A program made the translations under genes and the position numbers. The notes under the pieces were generated by a model that worked only from the letters and a program-made list of their open reading frames with translations, searched no databases and was not told the origin of the DNA. Source: CALFMR01 sp035550595 (GTDB lineage: Bacteria; Acidobacteriota; Vicinamibacteria; Vicinamibacterales; SCN-69-37). From it: 35,406 nt of DNA. The DNA is taken from NCBI GenBank assembly GCA_035550595.1, contig DASZOV010000023.1, positions 1 through 35,406 on the forward strand, given 5' to 3'. Positions 17,694 to 25,408 of the stretch are shown one piece after another; the stretch's first letter is position 1; each line of letters begins with the position of its first letter.

Positions 17694-17816
17694 TGTCAAC
17701 TTCGAACTTCAAACTTCGAACTTCGAAACTGGTTCCAGGTTCGGCCTCACGCGAAGGCGCGAATGAAAAAAGAAGAACCCGTTTCGAAGTTCATAGTTCG
17801 AAGTTCGAAGTTGACA
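17694..17816. repeat. Large inverted repeat made of ACTTCGA tandem units, between convergent genes
   Basis: The 36-nt arms (17694-17729 and 17781-17816) match at 33 positions. Both are built from the self-complementary ACTTCGA unit and begin TGTCAACTTCGAACTTC on their respective strands. Pairing continues inward with GGTTC/GAACC. The roughly 50-nt loop holds the second copy of the TTCGCG repeat (17744-17763, minus strand). It fills the gap between the PAP2 stop and the dut stop, so it may terminate transcription from both sides, or it may be a repeat inserted there. Confidence 0.8.
17744..17763 (-). repeat. TTCGCG-rich dispersed repeat, copy 2
   Basis: The minus strand reads TTCGCGCCTTCGCGTGAG, the same core as at 10614-10645 and 29878-29908. 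Here it lies in the loop of the large inverted repeat. Confidence 0.6.
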
Positions 17817-17827
17817 GCGTTCTTCTC

Positions 17828-18265
17828 TCAATCTGCCTTGTCCGTACTCCCAAACCCTCCCCGCGCTGGCGCGCTGGGCGTGTCGGTTTCGGTCCACTCG
17901 GCGCGGACGTACGGGATGAGGATGCCCTGGGCCAGCCGGTCACCCCGGTGCACCTGGACGGGCGCATCGGTGAAGTTGAACACCTCGATCTTGATCTCGT
18001 CGGTCGGACCGCAATAGTCCGAGTCGACGACGCCGACGCCGTTGGCGACCATGAGGCCGCGCTTGAGCGGCGTGCTGCTGCGGGCGAACACACCGAGGAA
18101 GTATCCGGCCGGTACGGCGATGACGAGGCCCGTCGGCACGAGCGTGACCTCGCGCGGCGCGATGGTCATGTCGACGGAAGCCGCGAGATCGAAGCCGGCG
18201 GCAGCCGCGCTCTCATGGCGCGGCAGAACGGCGTCAGGATGGATGCGAGTGATGCGAACGGTCAC
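17828..18265 (-). CDS. dut: dUTP diphosphatase (trimeric dUTPase)
   Basis: A 145-residue cytoplasmic enzyme that hydrolyses dUTP to dUMP and pyrophosphate, keeping uracil out of DNA. All five dUTPase motifs are present: AGFDLAAS (23-30), RSSTPLKRG (62-70), GVVDSDYCG with catalytic D81 and uracil-stacking Y84, GDRLAQGIL, and the C-terminal RGGFGSTDK that closes over the active site. The start is GTG 18265. Motif 3 carries CGPTDE where RGE is usual, a mild variation. It is divergent from glgP and convergent with the PAP2 gene. Confidence 0.95.
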   Translation of the reverse strand: MTVRITRIHPDAVLPRHESAAAAGFDLAASVDMTIAPREVTLVPTGLVIAVPAGYFLGVFARSSTPLKRGLMVANGVGVVDSDYCGPTDEIKIEVFNFTDAPVQVHRGDRLAQGILIPYVRAEWTETDTPSAPARGGFGSTDKAD

Positions 18266-18296
18266 GGCTCGCTAGGATATCGCGACGATTGCGCCA

Positions 18297-18332
18297 TTGA
18301 CGACGATCGAGCCGACCGCTAGGATGGTCGGC
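18297..18332 (+). promoter_or_regulatory. glgP promoter with an inverted repeat around the -10 box
   Basis: TTGACG (18297-18302), a 17-nt spacer and TAGGAT (18320-18325) form a good sigma-70 promoter 65 bp before glgP. The -10 box lies in the 8-nt loop of a perfect 7-bp inverted repeat GCCGACC/GGTCGGC (18311-18317, 18326-18332). This is where a repressor would block polymerase. Confidence 0.5.
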
Positions 18333-18390
18333 TTGCGCGGTGTGTCCGCCGCCCGGCCGGCGTGTCGGCCGCGCGCGCAGGCTACCCACG

Positions 18391-20547
18391 ATGACGTCAT
18401 CCGAGTCTCCCGCCATTCCCGCTCGTCTCTCTCGTCTCCCCGAACTTGCGTCCGACCTCTGGTGGACGTGGAACCGGGCACGCGAAGTCTTCCGCCGCCT
18501 CGACTATCCGCTGTGGCGCCAGACCAATCACAACCCGGTGCTGATGCTCGACCGCCTCGCGCCGAGCGTGCTCGAGCACGCGGCGGCCGATCCGGCGTTC
18601 CTCGCGCGTTATGACGAAACGCTCGAGGCGCTCGATGCGATGCGCTCGTCGACCCGTACGTGGTGGCGCGAGCGCGTGGCCGCCGACCCGTCGGAGATCG
18701 TCGCCTATTTCTGCGCCGAGTTCGCGCTGCACCAGTCGCTGCCCATCTATGCGGGCGGCCTCGGCGTGCTCGCCGGCGACCATTGCAAGGAAGCGAGCGA
18801 TCTCGGCGTGCCGCTCGTCGGCGTCGGGTTCATGTATCCGCAGGGGTACTTCCGGCAGCGGCTGAACGCCGAAGGCTGGCAGCAGGAAGTCTACGAGCGG
18901 CTCGACTGGCGCTGCGCGCCGATCGCCAAGGCGCGCACGGTCGACAACAAGCCGTGCGTCGTCCTGGTTCCGCTCGGCAAGCGCACGGTGCTCGTCCAGG
19001 TGTGGGAGATCCGCATGGGCCGCGTGCGGATGCTCCTGCTCGACACGGACACGGAGCAGAACGCGCCGTGGGATCGCGAGTTGTCCGCGCGGCTCTACGG
19101 CGGCGGACAGGATACGCGGCTGCAGCAGGAGATCGTCCTCGGTCTCGGCGGCGTGCTCGCCCTGCGCGCCATGGGGCTGCATCCCGGCGCCTGGCATCTC
19201 AACGAAGGGCACGCCGCGTTCGTCGTCCTCCAGCGCATGCGCGATTTGCTCGCCGCCGGCCAGCGCTGGGACGACGCGCTCGCGGAAGTGCGGCGTACGA
19301 CGATCTTCACGACGCACACGCCGGTGCCGGCCGGCCACGACGCGTTCCCCTTTCATCTCGTCGAGGAACATCTCGCCAACTGTTGGGGATCGATGAACGG
19401 CTACGGGGAGCAGTTTCTCGCGCTCGGCGGGTACGACAACGGTCAGGGCCAGGGGCCGTTGTTCAACATGACAGCGCTCGCTATGCGCTCGGCCGGCGCG
19501 ATCAACGCGGTCAGCCAACTGCACGGCCACGTCACGCGCGAGATGTTCGCGCCGCTCTGGCCCGATCGCGCGGAGGACGAGCGTCCCGTCGGCGCGATCA
19601 CGAACGGCGTCCACGTCCCGACATGGGTGGCCGCCGAGATGGCGCACCTCTTCGAGCGGCACCTCAGCCCGGCCTGGCGCGATCAGTACGAGGACCCGGC
19701 GTTCTGGGAGCGCATCCGCGAGATCCCGGACGAAGAGCTCTGGCACGCGCGGCGCGCGTTGCGCTCGTACCTCTTCCAGTTCATCCGTGAGCGCGCACGC
19801 CAGCGCTGGGTCGAGGACGAGGCCGGTGCCCCGCGCGTCGTCGCAGGCGGCGTCATGCTCGATCCGGAGGCGCTGACGATCGGCTTCGCGCGGCGCTTCA
19901 CCGGCTACAAGCGGCCAGACCTCGTCTTCCGCGACGTGGACAGACTTGCTCGCATCATGAGCGGCGCCGGACGTCCCGTGCAGCTCATCTTCGCCGGCAA
20001 GGCGCATCCGGCCGACGATGCGGGGAAGCATCATCTCCAGGCGATCTTCCGCCACGCGCTCGATCCGAAGTTCGGCGGCCGTATCGCGTTCGTCGACGAC
20101 TACGACCTGAGCGTCGCGCGGCGCCTCGTGCAGGGCTGCGACGTCTGGCTCAACACGCCGCGCAAGCCGCTCGAGGCGAGCGGCACGAGCGGCATGAAGG
20201 CGTCGATGAACGGCGTGCTGCACCTGAGCGTCGCCGACGGCTGGTGGGCCGAAGGATATGACGGCGGCAACGGCTGGCAGATCATCGGGCAGGCGGCGTC
20301 GTCCGATCCCGACGCGGTCGACGCCGCCGACGCGGAGGCGCTCTATCGGCTGCTCGAGGAAGAAGTCGTGCCGACCTTCTACGAGCGCGACGCACACGGG
20401 CTGCCGCGCCGCTGGCTGTCGATGGTCAAGCAGGCCATCCTGACGATCACGCCGCGCTTCTCGGCGCGACGCATGGTCAAGGAGTACGTCGAGCGGGCGT
20501 ATGCGCCGGCGATGACGAAAGCCGACGCCAAGGCCGTCCGGCGCTAG
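18391..20547 (+). CDS. glgP: Alpha-glucan (glycogen/maltodextrin) phosphorylase
   Basis: A 718-residue cytoplasmic enzyme releasing glucose 1-phosphate from alpha-1,4-glucans with phosphate. ATG 18391 is preferred to 18340 because it places the start just before the conserved LPELASDLWWTWN. Recognisable parts are YFCAEFALHQSLPIYAGGLG, WHLNEGHAAF, ARRFTGYKR and EASGTSGMKASMNGVL. The lysine of SGMK binds pyridoxal phosphate. This is the shorter bacterial/archaeal class of phosphorylase (about 700-850 residues, with an N-terminal DUF3417-type segment), not the E. coli type. It has its own promoter region, divergent from dut. Confidence 0.93.
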   Translation: MTSSESPAIPARLSRLPELASDLWWTWNRAREVFRRLDYPLWRQTNHNPVLMLDRLAPSVLEHAAADPAFLARYDETLEALDAMRSSTRTWWRERVAADPSEIVAYFCAEFALHQSLPIYAGGLGVLAGDHCKEASDLGVPLVGVGFMYPQGYFRQRLNAEGWQQEVYERLDWRCAPIAKARTVDNKPCVVLVPLGKRTVLVQVWEIRMGRVRMLLLDTDTEQNAPWDRELSARLYGGGQDTRLQQEIVLGLGGVLALRAMGLHPGAWHLNEGHAAFVVLQRMRDLLAAGQRWDDALAEVRRTTIFTTHTPVPAGHDAFPFHLVEEHLANCWGSMNGYGEQFLALGGYDNGQGQGPLFNMTALAMRSAGAINAVSQLHGHVTREMFAPLWPDRAEDERPVGAITNGVHVPTWVAAEMAHLFERHLSPAWRDQYEDPAFWERIREIPDEELWHARRALRSYLFQFIRERARQRWVEDEAGAPRVVAGGVMLDPEALTIGFARRFTGYKRPDLVFRDVDRLARIMSGAGRPVQLIFAGKAHPADDAGKHHLQAIFRHALDPKFGGRIAFVDDYDLSVARRLVQGCDVWLNTPRKPLEASGTSGMKASMNGVLHLSVADGWWAEGYDGGNGWQIIGQAASSDPDAVDAADAEALYRLLEEEVVPTFYERDAHGLPRRWLSMVKQAILTITPRFSARRMVKEYVERAYAPAMTKADAKAVRR

Positions 20548-20573
20548 CGCCGACGCCGCCGGCCGGCAGCCGA

Positions 20574-20585
20574 TATAATCGGAGG
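20574..20585 (+). promoter_or_regulatory. Consensus -10 box and ribosome site before the zinc-ribbon gene
   Basis: TATAAT (20574-20579) lies inside a small palindrome CCGAT-ATA-ATCGG and is followed at once by GGAGG (20581-20585) and the ATG at 20589. No -35 match is seen. If used, the mRNA would have almost no leader. Confidence 0.4.
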
Positions 20586-20588
20586 TTC

Positions 20589-21047
20589 ATGGCTCGAAAG
20601 TCGGCTGAATCGGTACGGTGCGCGCTCTGCGGCACGAAGGACGTGTCCGAGCCGCGCGGTGACGAGCGCTACTGCCGCGACTGTTGGGACAAGAAGATCG
20701 CCGTCGAGGACATCGTCGCGCGCGAGTTCACGCTGAAGCGCTACATCCGCGCGCACAGCGCCGAGAAATATCTCGTCTATCACGCGACGCAAAAGCGGCC
20801 GATCGGCCAGGTCCAGGTCATCGACGACGGCTACGACCTGTTCCTGACCGTGCTCCTCTACCCGAGCTTCGTCTGGGACGACCAGGCCTATCATCTCGAG
20901 AACGATCCCGAGCACCGCACCTACGCGGAGATTCTCGTCGACGTCGTCGCGGCCGACGTCATCGAGCCGTGGGGCGGCGGCAAGTGGCATCTCGAGGTGT
21001 TCCGCTCGATCGGCGTCGACCCGGAAGAATGGAACGGCGAGATGTGA
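20589..21047 (+). CDS. Zinc-ribbon protein of unknown function
   Basis: 152 residues, not recognised as a named family. An N-terminal treble-clef or zinc-ribbon is clear: CALC at 11-14 and CRDC at 29-32 (Cys-x2-Cys, 14 residues, Cys-x2-Cys). The rest (about 45-152) is a compact alpha/beta domain rich in aromatic and acidic residues (YLVYHATQKRPIGQVQVIDDGYDLFLTVLLYPS is its core, shown here only to about 33 residues in all, positions 61-93). No signal peptide or membrane segment is seen, so it is cytoplasmic. GGAGG lies 3 nt before the ATG. Its stop overlaps the GTG start of the M24 peptidase gene (ATGTGA), so the two are translationally coupled and may act together. Confidence 0.8.
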   Translation: MARKSAESVRCALCGTKDVSEPRGDERYCRDCWDKKIAVEDIVAREFTLKRYIRAHSAEKYLVYHATQKRPIGQVQVIDDGYDLFLTVLLYPSFVWDDQAYHLENDPEHRTYAEILVDVVAADVIEPWGGGKWHLEVFRSIGVDPEEWNGEM

Positions 21048-22219
21048 CGCCCTTCCCCGTCGCGCGCGTCCAGCGGGTCCTAGCCGGCGCCAACATCGAC
21101 GGCTGGCTCCTGTACGACTTCCACGGATCGAACCCGGTCGCCGTCGGCATCGCGGATCTCCACGGCCGGCACACGACGCGGCGCTGGTTCTACTTCATTC
21201 CCGCGGTCGGCACGCCGACGAAGATCGTCCATACCATCGAAGCCGGTACGCTCGACGCCCTGCCCGGACGCCGATGGACGTACTCGAACCGCTTCGAGCT
21301 CGAAGATCAGCTCATCGAGATGCTCCGCGGCTCGAAGGAGATCGCGATGGAGTACTCGCCCGAGTGCTCCATCCCGTATCTGGCGCGCGTCGACGCGGGC
21401 ACGGTCGAGTTCATGCGGCGGATCGGGCTGCGCGTCATCTCGTCGGGCGATCTCGTGAGCGAGTTCGAGGCAGCCTGGGACGAGACGCAGATCGCGACGC
21501 ACCGTGAGGCCTCGGCGAAGCTCTATCGCATCAAGGACCGGGCGTTCGCCTACGCGTCGGAAGCCGTCGCCGCGGGCCGGCCCGTCGACGAGCTCGAGAT
21601 TCAAGCGCAAATGATGGCGTGGTTCGACGAGGAAGGCCTCACGACCGACGCGCCGCCCATCGTCGCCGTCGGATCGCACGCCGGCGACCCGCACTACGCG
21701 CCCACGCCCGAGACCTCGCGCGTGCTCGGCCGCGACATGGTGTTGCTGCTCGATCTCTGGGGCAAGCTCGATCAGCCGGGATCGGTCTACGCCGACATCA
21801 CCTGGGTGGGGTACTCGGGCGAGCCGCCCTCGATCGTCACGCGCGCCTTCGGTGCCGTCGTCGCGGGACGCGATGCGGCCATCCGTTTCATCCAGGCGCG
21901 CATCGTCGCCGACGAGGTCGTGCGCGGATGGGAAGCCGATCGCGCGGCACGTGACGTCATCACGGCCGCCGGATACGGCAAGGCGTTCGTCCATCGGACC
22001 GGCCACAGCCTGGGGGTCGAGGTCCACGGCAACGGCGCCAACCTCGACGACTACGAGACGCGCGACGACCGGCGGCTGCTCGAAGGATCCGGGTTTACCA
22101 TTGAACCAGGCGTGTACTTGCGCGATTTCGGCGTCCGGAGCGAGATCAACCTCGTCGTCGGCCGCCGGTCGGTCGAGGTCACCGGCCCGTGCCAGCACGT
22201 GTTGGTCCGCATCGGTTGA
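21044..22219 (+). CDS. M24 family metallopeptidase (Xaa-Pro aminopeptidase/creatinase fold)
   Basis: 391 residues from GTG 21044, which overlaps the preceding stop codon. An N-terminal creatinase-like domain (about 1-150) is followed by the pita-bread catalytic domain. The expected five metal ligands can be placed: Asp in LLLDLWGK, Asp in YADITWVG, His in HRTGHSLG, Glu in FTIEPGVY and Glu in RSEINLVV. Substrate His in EVHGNG is also present. Such enzymes remove N-terminal residues next to proline or act on related small molecules, in the cytoplasm. The precise substrate cannot be told from sequence. The 147-bp gap after it holds a CCGCCGG/CCGGCGG inverted repeat. Confidence 0.9.
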   Translation: MTPFPVARVQRVLAGANIDGWLLYDFHGSNPVAVGIADLHGRHTTRRWFYFIPAVGTPTKIVHTIEAGTLDALPGRRWTYSNRFELEDQLIEMLRGSKEIAMEYSPECSIPYLARVDAGTVEFMRRIGLRVISSGDLVSEFEAAWDETQIATHREASAKLYRIKDRAFAYASEAVAAGRPVDELEIQAQMMAWFDEEGLTTDAPPIVAVGSHAGDPHYAPTPETSRVLGRDMVLLLDLWGKLDQPGSVYADITWVGYSGEPPSIVTRAFGAVVAGRDAAIRFIQARIVADEVVRGWEADRAARDVITAAGYGKAFVHRTGHSLGVEVHGNGANLDDYETRDDRRLLEGSGFTIEPGVYLRDFGVRSEINLVVGRRSVEVTGPCQHVLVRIG

Positions 22220-22342
22220 GACGCCTGGGGGCGATCGAGGCCGTCATTGCCGTGTTTTCTGCCCGGCTGGTCCGCCGGAGATCGCCTTGGTCGGACCGGC
22301 GGAAACCAGATCGGGCCTGCCGAACGTCCTAGGCTGTAGAGA

Positions 22343-22359
22343 GTCTCGAGTCGCGAGAC
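22343..22359. promoter_or_regulatory. Perfect 6-5-6 inverted repeat upstream of htrA
   Basis: GTCTCG-AGTCG-CGAGAC ends directly before the GGAG ribosome site of htrA. It could be an operator or a hairpin that affects translation. Confidence 0.35.
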
Positions 22360-22372
22360 GGAGCACATGCTT

Positions 22373-23881
22373 ATGTCGACCCGTAAATCCACGGTTTTTT
22401 ATGCAGTTATGTTGACCGTGGCGTCGATTGCCGTCGGGATGGTCATCGCCTCCCGGCTCGATCTCACGCCCCGATCGTTCGCCAGCGACCTGAACGTTCC
22501 TCCAACCAACAGCGCGCCGCTGTCCGGGCCCATCGACGCCACGACCTTCCGGAACATCGCCAAGGAAGCGAGTCCGTCGGTCGTGCTCATCGAGGTGACG
22601 ATGACCCGGCAGGTCAACGATATGTCCGACCTGTTCAACTTCATGCCTTTCGGCAACGGCCAGGGCGCGCAGCCGCGTGACGAAACCGTAGCCGCGGCCG
22701 GCAGCGGATTCATCATCGACAAGGCCGGGTACATCATCACGAACAACCACGTCATCGACAACGCCAAGGCCATTCGCGTGTTCCTCTCCGATTCCGATTC
22801 GGACAGCTTCGACGATGGCTATCCGGCGAAGGTCATCGGCCACGACGAGCTCTCGGACACGGCGCTCATCCAGCTCGAGCGGCTGCCCGACGAGCCACTG
22901 ACGCCGGCCAAGTTCGGCGACTCGTCGCAGCTCGCGCCGGGCGACTGGGTCATGGCCATCGGCAGCCCGTTCAAGCTGTCGAACAGCGTGACGGTCGGCG
23001 TCGTCAGCTACAACGGCCGTGGGCTGCCGGTGAGCCAGGGGCGCCAGCAGGACTTCATCCAGACGGACGCGGCCATCAACCACGGCAACTCGGGCGGCCC
23101 GCTCCTCAACCTGCGGGGTGAAGTCGTCGGCGTGAACACGGCCATTCTCAGCGGCAGCGACTCGGGCGGCAACGTCGGCGTGGGCTTCGCGATTCCCATC
23201 AACACCGTTCGCGATCTGCTTCCGCAGCTTCGCGAGGGCAAGGTGACGCGCGGTCGCATCGGTGTCTACATGTCGTCGCGGCGGTTGAGCGCCGACGACG
23301 CCAAGGACCTCGGCCTGCCGAACACGAACGGCGTGCTCGTCGCCCAGGTCCCGGACGGTCCGGCCAAGGATGCCGGCATGCAGGTTCAGGACGTCATCAC
23401 CGAGTTCAACGGCAAGCCGGTCACGAACAGCGATACGCTCGCGGACATGGTCGCGCGCACGGCGCCCGGCACGACCGTGCCCGTGAAGATCGTCCGCGAC
23501 AAGAAGCCGATGACACTCAACGTCAAGGTCGCCGAACTGGATCTCCAGGCCGAACAGGACGCGAGCCGAGCCGGTGGTGGTGGCGCGTCGGAGTCGGACG
23601 CGTTCGGCATGTCGCTCCGCGACATCACGCCGAATATTCGGCAACGGCTCGACCTGCCGGTCGGCCGCACGGGCGCGGTCGTCACCGACGTGGCGGCGTT
23701 CGGGCCGGCGGCCAACGCCGGCATCGAACCGGGCGACGTCATCCTGTCGGTTCAGAGTACCGCCGTTCGGAATGCAAACGATGCCACGCGAGCGCTCGAC
23801 GCGATTCCGAGCGGACGACTGGCGCGCATCGTGGTCTGGCACCAGGGCCAAGAGGTCCTCGTGCAGGTCAGAAAGCGGTAA
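22373..23881 (+). CDS. HtrA/DegP-like periplasmic serine protease with two PDZ domains
   Basis: 502 residues. Two in-frame ATGs exist, 22367 and 22373; I prefer 22373 because GGAG is then 9 nt upstream instead of 3. An N-terminal hydrophobic segment (about 8-28) serves as a signal or anchor. The trypsin-like domain has the full triad: His in NNHVI (126), Asp in DELSDTALI (162) and Ser in HGNSGGPL (240). PDZ1 (about 265-370) begins GRIGVYM, and PDZ2 (about 395-495) includes RTGAVVTDVAAFGPAANAG. Two PDZ domains make it DegP/DegQ-like, a protease-chaperone for misfolded envelope proteins. The CYTH gene follows after a strong hairpin. Confidence 0.95.
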   Translation: MSTRKSTVFYAVMLTVASIAVGMVIASRLDLTPRSFASDLNVPPTNSAPLSGPIDATTFRNIAKEASPSVVLIEVTMTRQVNDMSDLFNFMPFGNGQGAQPRDETVAAAGSGFIIDKAGYIITNNHVIDNAKAIRVFLSDSDSDSFDDGYPAKVIGHDELSDTALIQLERLPDEPLTPAKFGDSSQLAPGDWVMAIGSPFKLSNSVTVGVVSYNGRGLPVSQGRQQDFIQTDAAINHGNSGGPLLNLRGEVVGVNTAILSGSDSGGNVGVGFAIPINTVRDLLPQLREGKVTRGRIGVYMSSRRLSADDAKDLGLPNTNGVLVAQVPDGPAKDAGMQVQDVITEFNGKPVTNSDTLADMVARTAPGTTVPVKIVRDKKPMTLNVKVAELDLQAEQDASRAGGGGASESDAFGMSLRDITPNIRQRLDLPVGRTGAVVTDVAAFGPAANAGIEPGDVILSVQSTAVRNANDATRALDAIPSGRLARIVVWHQGQEVLVQVRKR

Positions 23882-23887
23882 AGTCTG

Positions 23888-23910
23888 TGGGCCGGGCGCG
23901 ACCCGGCCCA
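23888..23910 (+). terminator. Strong hairpin between htrA and the CYTH gene
   Basis: 9-bp arms TGGGCCGGG and CCCGGCCCA with a CGCGA loop, 6 nt after the htrA stop and 3 nt before the next ATG (23914). No T-run follows, so it may reduce read-through or hide the ribosome site more than fully terminate. Confidence 0.45.
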
Positions 23911-23913
23911 TCG

Positions 23914-24474
23914 ATGCTCGAACAAGAAGTCAAACTCGCATTCGTGAACGTCGAGGCGGCTCGCCAGGCAGTCATCGCTGCTGGCGGCTGCCTCGTCGTG
24001 TCCCGGCGTCTGCTCGACGACACGTTGTTCGACACGCCCAACGGCGAGATGCGCCGGTCGGGCCGCGCGTTGCGCGTGCGCCGCGACGGCGCGCACGGCG
24101 CGCTCACCTGCAAGGGCCCGGTGCTCCGCAGCCGCATCAAGACACGCGAGGAAATCGAAACGCGCGTCGAGGATGCAGACGCCGCCGCTCACATCCTCAC
24201 CCGTCTCGGCTACGTTCCGGCATTTCGATCCCAGAAATACCGCGAAGAATACGCCATCGGCGACGCGCACATCGCAGTCGACGAGGCGCCCGTTGGGGTG
24301 TTCGTCGAGATCGAGGGCACGCCCGAGGACATCGCCCGCGTGGCCGTGCAACTCGGCCGCACCGAACGCGAGTACCGGACCGAGTCGTACGCCGCGCTCT
24401 GGCGGCGCGCGTGCGAGGCGCGCGGCGTCGAGCCCGGCGACATGTTGTTCGATCCCGTTGACCGTGCCCGCTGA
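23914..24474 (+). CDS. CYTH domain protein (class IV adenylate cyclase/thiamine-triphosphatase superfamily)
   Basis: 186 residues from ATG 23914; the GTG at 23887 would run through the hairpin and add unlike sequence. The signature ExExK is near the N-terminus (LEQEVKLAF). The tunnel strands follow: DTLFDTP, ALRVRRD, LTCKGP, REEIETRV, the basic stretch RSQKYREEY, HIAVDEA and VFVEIEG. The acidic EIE and basic R/K residues line a tunnel that binds triphosphates and divalent metal. Members include CyaB cyclases, thiamine triphosphatase and inorganic triphosphatases; sequence alone does not separate these. It overlaps the nucleotidyltransferase gene by 11 nt, so it is part of the htrA-to-asnS gene cluster. 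Confidence 0.87.
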   Translation: MLEQEVKLAFVNVEAARQAVIAAGGCLVVSRRLLDDTLFDTPNGEMRRSGRALRVRRDGAHGALTCKGPVLRSRIKTREEIETRVEDADAAAHILTRLGYVPAFRSQKYREEYAIGDAHIAVDEAPVGVFVEIEGTPEDIARVAVQLGRTEREYRTESYAALWRRACEARGVEPGDMLFDPVDRAR

Positions 24475-25408
24475 TCGCCTGCCGCTCGCCGCGCTCGTGC
24501 TCTCAGCCGGACGAGGCACGCGCCTCGAGCCGATCACGCGTCTCGTCGCGAAGCCCGCCGTGCCGCTCGGCGACACGACGCTCATCGAGCGCGTCCTCGG
24601 CTGGCTGCGGCGCTCGGGCGTGCGCGACGTCGTCGTGAACCTGCACGCGCGGCCCGCGACGATCACGCGCGTCGTCGGCGACGGCGCGCATCTCGGCCTT
24701 TCGGTGCGGTACTCATGGGAGCCGAAGGCGCTCGGCTCGGCCGGCGGACCGCGACGCGCGCTGCCGCTCCTCGCGACCGATCCCATCCTCATCGTCAACG
24801 GCGACACGCTGGCCGATGTCGACCTCGCGGCCATGCTCGATGCGCACCGGCAATCGGGCGCGGACGTGACGATGGCGCTCGTGCCGAATCCGGCGCCGGA
24901 ACACTACAACGGCGTCGCCATCGATGAAGACGGCCGCGTCACCGGATTCGTGCCGCGCGGACAGGCGGCCGGTACGTGGCACTTCATTGGGGTGCAGATC
25001 GCGGCCGCGTCCGTGTTCGCGAACTTGTGCGACGGCGAGCCCGTCGAGACCGTGTCAGGTATCTATCGCGACCTCATCGTCTCGCGTCCCGGCGCCATCC
25101 GCGCGTGGCGTGCGACCGGCGCCGTGCTCGACGTCGGCACGCCGCGCGATTATCTCGACGCCGCCTTGTCGTTCGTCACGCACCGCGCGGATCGCCACCC
25201 GGGCGCGCGACTGCGCCACACGTTCGTGTGGCCGGAGGCCGCCGTCGGCGCCGGCGCGGATCTCGACCAGTGCATCGTTGCCGGTCCTGTCGCGATTCCA
25301 GCGGGATTCACGGCCGCTGAGTCCGTGATCGTGCCCGCATCGGTGCTCCAGCCGGACGACGTCGCGGACGTCCGCGATGGCCTGGCGGTCTTTCCCCTGT
25401 CACGATGA
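24464..25408 (+). CDS. Sugar-phosphate nucleotidyltransferase (MurU/GMP-like)
   Basis: 314 residues from GTG 24464 (TTG 24458 is possible), overlapping the CYTH gene. The NTP-binding loop LSAGRGTRLEPIT comes at about residues 12-24, KPAVPLG follows, and the metal-binding IVNGDTLADVD lies near residue 107. DVGTPRDYLDA closes the catalytic domain at about 230. The last 70 residues have hexapeptide-like spacing suggesting a short left-handed beta-helix, which makes it longer than Pseudomonas MurU (about 225). These enzymes join a sugar 1-phosphate to a nucleotide. Its stop overlaps the start of an AmgK-like sugar kinase by 4 nt (ATGA). That pairing suggests MurNAc- or GlcNAc-1-phosphate uridylyltransferase; mannose-1-phosphate guanylyltransferase is an alternative. 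Confidence 0.85.
   Translation: MPADRLPLAALVLSAGRGTRLEPITRLVAKPAVPLGDTTLIERVLGWLRRSGVRDVVVNLHARPATITRVVGDGAHLGLSVRYSWEPKALGSAGGPRRALPLLATDPILIVNGDTLADVDLAAMLDAHRQSGADVTMALVPNPAPEHYNGVAIDEDGRVTGFVPRGQAAGTWHFIGVQIAAASVFANLCDGEPVETVSGIYRDLIVSRPGAIRAWRATGAVLDVGTPRDYLDAALSFVTHRADRHPGARLRHTFVWPEAAVGAGADLDQCIVAGPVAIPAGFTAAESVIVPASVLQPDDVADVRDGLAVFPLSR

Noticed and set aside
17709..17897. Small minus-strand frame upstream of the dut 3' end
   Set aside because: It translates the ACTTCGA repeat and has no coding signature.
18397..20397. 666-codon minus-strand open frame
   Set aside because: It is antisense to glgP, whose catalytic motifs are intact.
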